From Neonectria sp. B-13 (lineage: Eukaryota; Ascomycota; Sordariomycetes; Hypocreales; Nectriaceae): a stretch of DNA of 64,000 nucleotides. Both the position numbers and the translations under genes were made by a program. Shown here piece by piece: positions 57,687-64,000 of this stretch. The stretch lies in assembly GCA_002682825.1 (NCBI GenBank), contig NOKP01000002.1, forward strand, positions 3,103,378 through 3,167,377, given 5' to 3'. The notes beneath the pieces were generated by a model. That model did not search any database. It saw only the letters and a program-made list of their open reading frames with translations, and was not told the DNA's origin. Every line of letters begins with the position of its first letter. Position 1 is the stretch's first letter.

Positions 57687-58366
57687 TTACGTCGTGTTGG
57701 CGGTGCGCCAGGCCTGAACATCAGCTTCTGTAATCTCCCGAAGGCTGTTGACCTGAGCTGGTTTGCCCGTGACAGCGCTCGTGGCCACCTCGGCGGCACG
57801 GCTGAAGATGTTCTTGGACACCAAGCTGTACGTCGCCGAGACCATCTTGACCCGAATCATGCCAATGCGGGGATCGTTCTCGGAGCCGTCATGCTTCCCA
57901 TCGCCCAAGTCGCCGAGCCATGCCTTCAATGTCGGTGTGTAGTGCTTTGATACCAAGCTGCGGTCTGTGTTGATGGAAGCATTTCCAGCAATGGACGCCC
58001 ATTCGCCTGAACCATTGACGAAGGAAATGTTGACGTGTGGGTCGGCGGCGAGGTCTTCAGTCTTGCCGGATTCCGTGTTGGTATGGAATAGAAGGTCAAT
58101 GCCTTCAGTCTCCTGTCGTAATATTAGCATGTGGTCAGGGTGGGAGTGAACGGGAATTGGGAAAGACCCACGGTAGCGGCCAGCGCCATGCATCGAGAAA
58201 CGAGATTGCCGGATTCAGAGCCACGAGTGGTCATCATGCCAAACTTGCACTTGTTGATAAATTCTACCAGGTCATCGACCTTGGTCTTGAGGGGAATATC
58301 CTCCCGGTTGGCCTTCTTGTAAGGGTCGGCGGGCGCATCGCCTGTGGTGGTGTTTGAGAAAGACAT
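57687..58366 (-). CDS. bli-3: bli-3-like protein, pyridoxamine-phosphate-oxidase-related flavin-binding fold
   Basis: Minus strand, exons 58366-58172 and 58112-57687; 206 aa; a 59-base GTGGGT...CAG intron. It matches the fungal BLI-3 family (blue-light-induced in Neurospora): MSFSNTTTGDAPADPYKKAN, VDDLVEFINKCKFGMMTTRG, ETEGIDLLFHTNTESGK, DPHVNISFVN and SGEWASIAGNASI. The split-barrel fold usually binds FMN. It is much smaller than PDX3 and lacks that enzyme's C-terminal pyridoxal-phosphate signature, so it is probably not a PNP oxidase. Light regulation is known for the Neurospora gene but cannot be read here. Confidence 0.9.
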
Positions 58367-59952
58367 GGCCTAAGATGGAAGATTCTGATGAAGTCTTCGT
58401 AACTGATTTGGGTCAGAATACAATTTACAGAGCATGAAGCAATAATGCTTTTATAGTCCTCCTCCTCTCGTCATTCTTGCTCCCCCACTCGTTGGTTTGT
58501 AAAGCCGTCGTCACTCATTCATCATAGACATACAAACGTCGTGGTGGGGAGTTGCATCATGACGTCAGCAAGATGTCTCGCGGCCATCGTGGAGCTGCAT
58601 GCCTCTCACCAGCGACGGAATCGATGGTGCCAGTTAGCCCAGTCCTAACGAAAGCCAAGCCCCATCGAAAATCGATCGGGGATGGCAACATCGAGCAGAT
58701 CACCTCGGTAGTGGAAAGGAAGCACCAAGAGAAGAATCGCATGACGCCTGGTTACCGAATTGGAGAATCTGAGCAGAGGCAACTCAAGCTGCAAAGCGAC
58801 GAAATAATGTCTCAGGCAAGTACCTTACAGCCACGAATAAGGCAGTGAAGGATGGATGATCCCTTGCTTTCCTGTTGGTTTGAGTTCGGATCTGCTGCAA
58901 CTTTAACAAGCTGCAGTTTGGACAAGGGCAAGGGCAACAGAGAGTGATGGAGCAATCTGATTTGCTAGAACGGCCTACCAAACAGTTTGTAGGTAGTAAA
59001 AAGCATGGCCATCAAATCGTTTACTGGTGCTATTCATCATTTGAAGAATGTCCGGTGATGGGACCTTGCGAGCAGAGGACCGAAGGGAAGGTACTTAGTA
59101 CATAACTAACTTTCCGGGATCGAGATCGGCGCTGGGGTCTCCCATCATGCCATTCACGCCAGGGGCTTTCATTCCGTTGTAGGCAGGCAGGCATGAGGCA
59201 AGCAGGGCAGGCACGGGCAAGCTCCGGCTTCCGCTCTCCTTCCCGTCCTGCCCCGCGTGTCTTTCACACCCAGCAAGCTCCGGCACCCAGCTCCTTCCCA
59301 TGCTGGCGTCCAAGCTTTTCGCTGAGCTCATCACGTCACACGAGAGTGAGGCACCGGCTAAGACGGCTCCACCAACCTTCATACAACCTCTCTTCTTGAC
59401 TCTACAACTCAAACACATCGTCGTTGTCCATCACCAAGAACGAAACAAGTTGCCTGGTGGGCGCTATTCAATCGCCCCTTTGTGGCCCTCGCCTCCAATC
59501 GACAAACGGGGCCGTCAAACCGTGGGTGCCTTCCGCAACTGTCGCAGACGCTGTGAGCGTTTTTGCCCACCCAGCACAGCATCCCGAGTGTTTGACCACC
59601 ATTTTGATTCACTGTCGGCAGCACAGGCTGCGGCATATTTATTCGCCTGTCCTCCGAGTCTCTCTATGTAAAACCGGCATTTCCCCCCTCTTCTCAATTC
59701 TTTTTTCCCTTCTCCATCTTCAGTCGCGACGGCGATTCAGCAGTTGTCCGTCGACTTTGTTCGTTCTCCACTCACCAACTGGCAGTCAACCAGTCGGTCT
59801 TATCTCTCTGCTGCCCGGTTTCCGTGGCCACATACCATTAGGTTCTCTGTCCGGTCTCTCGCACCCTTCGTACTTGCCCTTGACAACCATCTTGTTCGGA
59901 AACCGTCACACGACCCACTGTCCCACGCCACCTGTGACCCTCTCCTCGATCC
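58367..59952. other. Divergent spacer between bli-3 and the F-box-like gene
   Basis: No gene is supported in about 1.6 kb. It should hold promoters for both flanking genes and ends in C/T-rich DNA (59690-59950). Short plus-strand frames at 58552-58848 and 59424-59984 have no protein-like features. Confidence 0.5.
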
Positions 59953-61419
59953 ATGATGGCGACCAACGGTTCAGTGAGTATTAGCCAAGATCCTGCAGCT
60001 GCCACAGCGGACTTACACAAACAGACCGTCTTCCCGTGGGAATGCCGAGACAGAGAGGACCAGGCGAAGGTTGCCTACAACAGCCCCCTTCGCCGTGCCA
60101 ACCAGTCTCTCGCCGAGGAAAACATGAGACTCAAGCGAATCTTGCGCGACAATGGAATTTCCTGGTCCCCAGTCGCCCTGAATCACATGAAGCAACTCGA
60201 CCCCAGTGCCCGCAAGACTCGGTCTTCCATGACGGCCCAAGATCTGGGCCATCCGTACCTCCCTATGGAGGTCCTTCTGCGAATTCTCAAGTTTGCCATG
60301 AAGAGTCCATATCCCATCACTGATCCGTTGTCACCAATCACATCTGAAAATCTTTCCGACAAGGAGAAAGTAAGAGGCAACCAGATTGCCATCCACTTCT
60401 TGTCGACCTGCAGAGCCCTTCACGTCGAGGGAACCCGTTATCTTTGGGAATCCAATGAGTTTGTCTTCACTACCCCTCAGGCTGTGCGCAACTTTGCCGA
60501 GCTGCCCTTCAAGTTCCGCCAAAGCTTGAACCATATCAGCTTCCGCATTATCGCCCGGTACTATGATGATTCACGCAGCCGCCGACACAAACTTGATCGC
60601 TGCTATCACTCCGACTTGAAGAAGGATCAGCTTCTCAAGGTTCAGCTTCGGCCAACCGAGACACCTCTTATTCGCGGGGGTTTCCGATGCTATACCTGGA
60701 ACCAGATTGTCGACTTTTTGGAGGGTCTTCGTGCTCCCTATGATCCCACCTTCAAAAGCAGGAAGCAACCCCGCCCCAGACTTTTGCCATCCCTCACCTC
60801 GTTGCGGATCGATCTCGTCAACTTCTCTGACACCCTGCTTCCATTCTCGGGATCAGAGTTGCACGACATTACGTCCCACGAACTCGGGTGCACTCTCAAT
60901 GAGCTCCAGGTCACAGGAATGCCGTTTGATGACACAGGCATGAAAGCCTCGGCTGAATTGAGTGGGATGCTGAAGGACGAAGGGTTGTACCTTGACGGAC
61001 CCGCCTCGTACATCGCCCAATCCCGATACCTGCAACCCCTATCTGGGAAAAGATGGTGTGCCAGAGTTATCCGCTCTTGGAAGGCCAAGGAAAACCACGA
61101 TGAGGACACGGACGATGACTCTATCCCCCATGCCTCCGCGAATCACAACCACGCCGGATTAGGGGCTCTCCCTCCTGCACCAAGAGAAGAGGGCCATCCT
61201 CCCTCGAGTCGCGATGAGGAGACCGTCATCTGGAAACGTGTCCCATCCTCTCGTGATGACGCAGAGCGTGAATGGATCCAGTTTTCTCGATTTAGTGGCT
61301 ATGAGATGAATGATTTGGACTGGGATAGTGAAGAAGAGGGCATCTGCCCCTGCTGTGGAGAATCTCATCCAGGCTCGTCCTTCCTCGAATTTCTGCTGGA
61401 CGAGGACATCGCTGACTGA
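59953..61419 (+). CDS. F-box-like protein of unknown function
   Basis: Single exon, 488 aa. The N-terminal part has a basic/Leu-rich stretch (SLAEENMRLKRILRDNGISW) and then an F-box-like element (DLGHPYLPMEVLLRILKFAM) followed by IHFLSTCRALHVEGTRYLWE, the usual layout of fungal F-box proteins that bring substrates to SCF ubiquitin ligases. The middle has no named repeat. The C-terminus is acidic with a Cys/His cluster (GICPCCGESHPG). Start chosen at the first Met after a pyrimidine-rich leader; the next codon is also Met. Substrate unknown. Confidence 0.75.
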   Translation: MMATNGSVSISQDPAAATADLHKQTVFPWECRDREDQAKVAYNSPLRRANQSLAEENMRLKRILRDNGISWSPVALNHMKQLDPSARKTRSSMTAQDLGHPYLPMEVLLRILKFAMKSPYPITDPLSPITSENLSDKEKVRGNQIAIHFLSTCRALHVEGTRYLWESNEFVFTTPQAVRNFAELPFKFRQSLNHISFRIIARYYDDSRSRRHKLDRCYHSDLKKDQLLKVQLRPTETPLIRGGFRCYTWNQIVDFLEGLRAPYDPTFKSRKQPRPRLLPSLTSLRIDLVNFSDTLLPFSGSELHDITSHELGCTLNELQVTGMPFDDTGMKASAELSGMLKDEGLYLDGPASYIAQSRYLQPLSGKRWCARVIRSWKAKENHDEDTDDDSIPHASANHNHAGLGALPPAPREEGHPPSSRDEETVIWKRVPSSRDDAEREWIQFSRFSGYEMNDLDWDSEEEGICPCCGESHPGSSFLEFLLDEDIAD

Positions 61420-62287
61420 GCATCAGTGTAATGCACGGATACCCGGTATCATGAGAGATGATGATGATGAAAACGATCATGTGGTGTGTTTTTGGTCTTT
61501 GTATGCTTAGATACCCCTGCTAGCTAAGAAATTGCTGATTCGGATTTGGAAGGACAGGAAGGGGATGGACCGGAGGATGACGATTTTACGCGCTCAATAA
61601 AGGCCTTGTCTGTTAAGTTGATCTTTTAGACAGCAGAACCAAATTTCTTGTCGAGCTATTTTAGAATCCTCCTCTCGCAAATTGTGCTTAGCACAAATTG
61701 AAGCTGCCAAGCATGAACCGGGTTACGTCATGGAAACTGTATTGTCAACAGCAGCCCAAATCCAGACAATAAGCAGAGTCTTGGGTAGTAATGCAATGTT
61801 TAGATGATTCTAGAAGTATTCCGGCCGTAATTATGTTCCTCAAAGCAACAAGGTAGCGAGATGGGATTCCGTGTCGTCGTGCGGAAGTGAAAGTCCCCCG
61901 CGACGCTGTGTCACCTGACATCGCGATTCGCATTGACGATGCTCCTTCCCCGACGCGAGATAGACAAGGCATGTCAACCTCAACGAATCGAACACCCCAC
62001 CTCTCTCCGACGTCTTTCCCTCGCGAAACCCGACACGAACAAGCCAAATTCCGCAGTCGCCTTCGTTTTCGTCCGTATGGTTGCCGCCGTCAGGCGCAAG
62101 AGCTCAGCATCCTTTCGCGCCACCGTTCAGGAGTTGTTGTCGAACCGCGCCCGCCTTAAGCCATCGATCTACGAATGCCCCATCCCCGCAACCGAAACCG
62201 ACCATCGCATCGAAACTTGGAGCTGTCCAGACGCTTGAGTCGATCGCTTTCTCACCAACCGATCCCCAAAACCTATCCACACCCAGG
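61420..62287. other. Spacer before the Ecm11-domain gene
   Basis: No separate gene is recognised. The reading frame of the next gene is open upstream to about 62081 with an extra ATG there, but the added 69 residues are low-complexity and likely leader. Confidence 0.5.
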
Positions 62288-63649
62288 ATGCCGCTGAGCT
62301 TCAAGGACAGAGGCGGTCGACTCCAGGCTTTTGCGCGGAACAAGTCCGACTCGAACATTAGCCACACCAACGGGGTTCAGCTTCAGGTGTCCGAGAAGCG
62401 CATGGATCAGCCTCTACCGGCCCCGATTCCAACGCAGCAGGTGGAGGATACCCGGGCGCCTACCCCGGTGAACCGATATTCAGCGCCACCACGTGAAAAT
62501 GGGTTTCTTCGGCCGTCGCTACGCTCACCACAACTCCCACCCACAAACAATCAACCTCAAGCCAATTCGGATGATCGCCGTGGAGACCTCTTCTCTGGGT
62601 CACAACTCGGCGAGAGCTTCATGAACTCGGGTCTAACAACTCCCCAAAATGAGCCGGCGGAGCCGGTCGAGCTTAACCCGGAGTTGACTCGGGATCTTAA
62701 GAAGAATATCCCGTCACATCACTTTCCGGATCGTAACCAGCCTTCTCGACCCACCCAGGCTTCCTTTATGTTAGGGAACGATGGCTTTTTGTCCGTGGTT
62801 GATAGGCCCACACGACACGATGTTGCCCATATGGAGGACGGTTTCCGAGACAACGCGACTAATGGTCATCGAAACACCAATGGATACTACGAAAGTGAAC
62901 AAATTCGCCCTGGCTCGCCGCTAAGGCAGGAATCCAAGCTGCCGATGCGCGAGGTCAGAATCCGAAGGTCTCATGCTGGTGGCCATCCAAGGAGCGCATC
63001 TCCCACTGTTCAGCCCACTGTCCAGCAACCACAATGGACACGATACAAGGAGGATTTGCGCCAGCTCACAGTGCGCGTCGACGAAGATGTGGAGTCGGTT
63101 ACACAGGAAGAAGAACGTACGCCAAAGGCAAGGAAGCCAAAGTCGGTGACCCAGAGAGTCCTTATGGAGAGCTCCATGCCAGCTGTCCCAGTCATGAACA
63201 AGTATCCCAGAGACAAGAAGCGGCGCCATCCGAGCCCTGAGTATGACGACATGGTTCTCACTTCGATGACCTTTACAGAGTTACAGAAGCAGCCATTCGA
63301 CTTTGATCCATCCAAAGAAGAAGAGAAACCTCTCAGCACCAACGCCGATAACCTAATTGCCAGGCTGAATCAATTCCGCCATCTCGGTGAGAGGGAACAA
63401 CAGAGCCTATTCTCGACCATGTCCATCGACGATTGGGAGGCGTCTGGCGAATGGTTTGTGAGCGAGTTTGCCGGATTTGTACAAGACTTGACGGAGGCGA
63501 GGAGAAACAAGCGCCGGGTGGTCCAGGAGTTTGAGTATGAAGCTGCCAGCCGCGAGGAAGCCGTGCGTCTCAAGACCGAGACAATTGACCGAAAGCTGGG
63601 TAAGATGAAGCAGGATGGTCAGCGAGTGGTAGAGGACAGAGCCCTGTAG
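62288..63649 (+). CDS. ECM11: Ecm11-domain protein
   Basis: Single exon, 453 aa from the ATG at 62288. The N-terminal 300 residues are Ser/Pro/Asn-rich and without a fold. The C-terminal 130 residues hold the conserved Ecm11 domain: DDMVLTSMTFTELQKQPFDF, SIDDWEASGEWFVSEFAGFV, LTEARRNKRRVVQEFEYEAA and a final charged coil (ETIDRKLGKMKQDGQRVVED). In budding yeast Ecm11 works with Gmc2 in synaptonemal-complex assembly in meiosis; in filamentous fungi the role of this family is largely assumed. An in-frame ATG at 62081 could add a Pro/Ser-rich extension. Confidence 0.82.
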   Translation: MPLSFKDRGGRLQAFARNKSDSNISHTNGVQLQVSEKRMDQPLPAPIPTQQVEDTRAPTPVNRYSAPPRENGFLRPSLRSPQLPPTNNQPQANSDDRRGDLFSGSQLGESFMNSGLTTPQNEPAEPVELNPELTRDLKKNIPSHHFPDRNQPSRPTQASFMLGNDGFLSVVDRPTRHDVAHMEDGFRDNATNGHRNTNGYYESEQIRPGSPLRQESKLPMREVRIRRSHAGGHPRSASPTVQPTVQQPQWTRYKEDLRQLTVRVDEDVESVTQEEERTPKARKPKSVTQRVLMESSMPAVPVMNKYPRDKKRRHPSPEYDDMVLTSMTFTELQKQPFDFDPSKEEEKPLSTNADNLIARLNQFRHLGEREQQSLFSTMSIDDWEASGEWFVSEFAGFVQDLTEARRNKRRVVQEFEYEAASREEAVRLKTETIDRKLGKMKQDGQRVVEDRAL

Positions 63650-63859
63650 AGCTGATGGGACCATGACTGCATTTGCCGGAGTTGGAGGTTGCTTGCTTGA
63701 TGTCAGGGGCATCCGAGGCGTTTGGCGAGAAGTAAGCGATACCAGGTCACCTGTGGTACCTAGGCATGAGAACCGCTACGATAATTCACGATTTGTTGCA
63801 CGATATGGCTTCTGGGGTTGACATGGTATCTTAATTAGTGGTTTCCCAACATGTGTGCG

Positions 63860-64000
63860 TTAGATTCGTAGAACACGTTTCACTTTCCTGTCGCGGCCGA
63901 CAACCATCCTCAACTGATGTCCTTTTTGGTTGGGGAGGACACCTTTTCGCAGGCCTTCGGTGTAGAGCTCGTAGGCGGGATAGTAGCCGTCGACAAAGCG
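63860..64000 (-). CDS. 3' end of a minus-strand gene, product not recognised
   Basis: The last 46 codons and stop of a gene that enters from beyond the window. The residues are well ordered and protein-like (RFVDGYYPAYELYTEGLRKG, then VLPNQKGHQLRMVVGRDRKV and KRVLRI). The frame is phase 0 at base 64000. The Tyr-rich start and basic end do not identify a family to me. It converges with the Ecm11-domain gene. Confidence 0.6.
   Translation of the reverse strand, partial: RFVDGYYPAYELYTEGLRKGVLPNQKGHQLRMVVGRDRKVKRVLRI

Noticed and set aside
62081..62287. N-terminal extension of the Ecm11-domain protein
   Set aside because: The extra 69 residues are Pro/Ser/Ala-rich and typical of leader sequence; the ATG at 62288 begins a more natural N-terminus.

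Overview
The window reads as nuclear DNA of a filamentous ascomycete (Pezizomycotina, probably Sordariomycetes). Genes are separated by long spacers and carry short introns, mostly 47-100 bases, with GTANGT/GTGAGT donors, CTAAC/CTGAC-type branch sites and YAG acceptors. Recognisable products include a bli-3-like protein, a fused CPSase/ATCase with a dead dihydroorotase region, Dfg5/Dcw1-type GH76 mannanase, Msc2-type zinc transporter, Snu23 and Ecm11-domain proteins. This placement is inferred from family recognition and not from a search.

Layout. 0-8 kb: a tRNA-Ile with an ordinary anticodon-loop intron, an MscL-like channel, a broken small reading frame, and two divergently oriented paralogous GPI-anchor-type secreted proteins. 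10.7-13.7 kb: GH76 cell-wall enzyme and histidinol-phosphate aminotransferase (HIS5), the latter best explained with a GC-AG first intron. 14.5-18.05 kb: a block poor in protein genes with four tRNA-Arg(ACG) genes and one decayed tRNA copy. 19-31 kb: an SS18/Snf11-like SWI/SNF subunit, the 2,221-residue URA2 protein and PDX3. 36 kb: a cyclin-domain protein. 37-43 kb: almost empty, with a decayed minus-strand gene near 39-41 kb. 43-64 kb: a dense housekeeping region with a histidine-phosphatase family protein, carnitine/acylcarnitine carrier, MSC2-like zinc transporter, ALG1, an E2 ubiquitin-conjugating enzyme, SNU23, DPH5, bli-3, an F-box-like protein, an Ecm11-domain protein and the 3' end of one more gene.

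The main observation is in the four tRNA-Arg(ACG) genes. Each has the same 71-base mature tRNA sequence interrupted after the GG of the D-loop by an insertion of 52-57 bases. The insertions differ from one another, yet every one starts GTAAGC or GTATGT, contains AACTAAC, and ends AG 10-11 bases after that motif. These are the signals and lengths of the mRNA introns in the surrounding genes, not of a tRNA-endonuclease intron. The simplest reading is that RNA polymerase III tRNA transcripts here carry spliceosomal-type introns at a non-canonical position. The tRNA-Ile gene at 1.2 kb has the ordinary 37/38 intron, so both kinds occur in this window.
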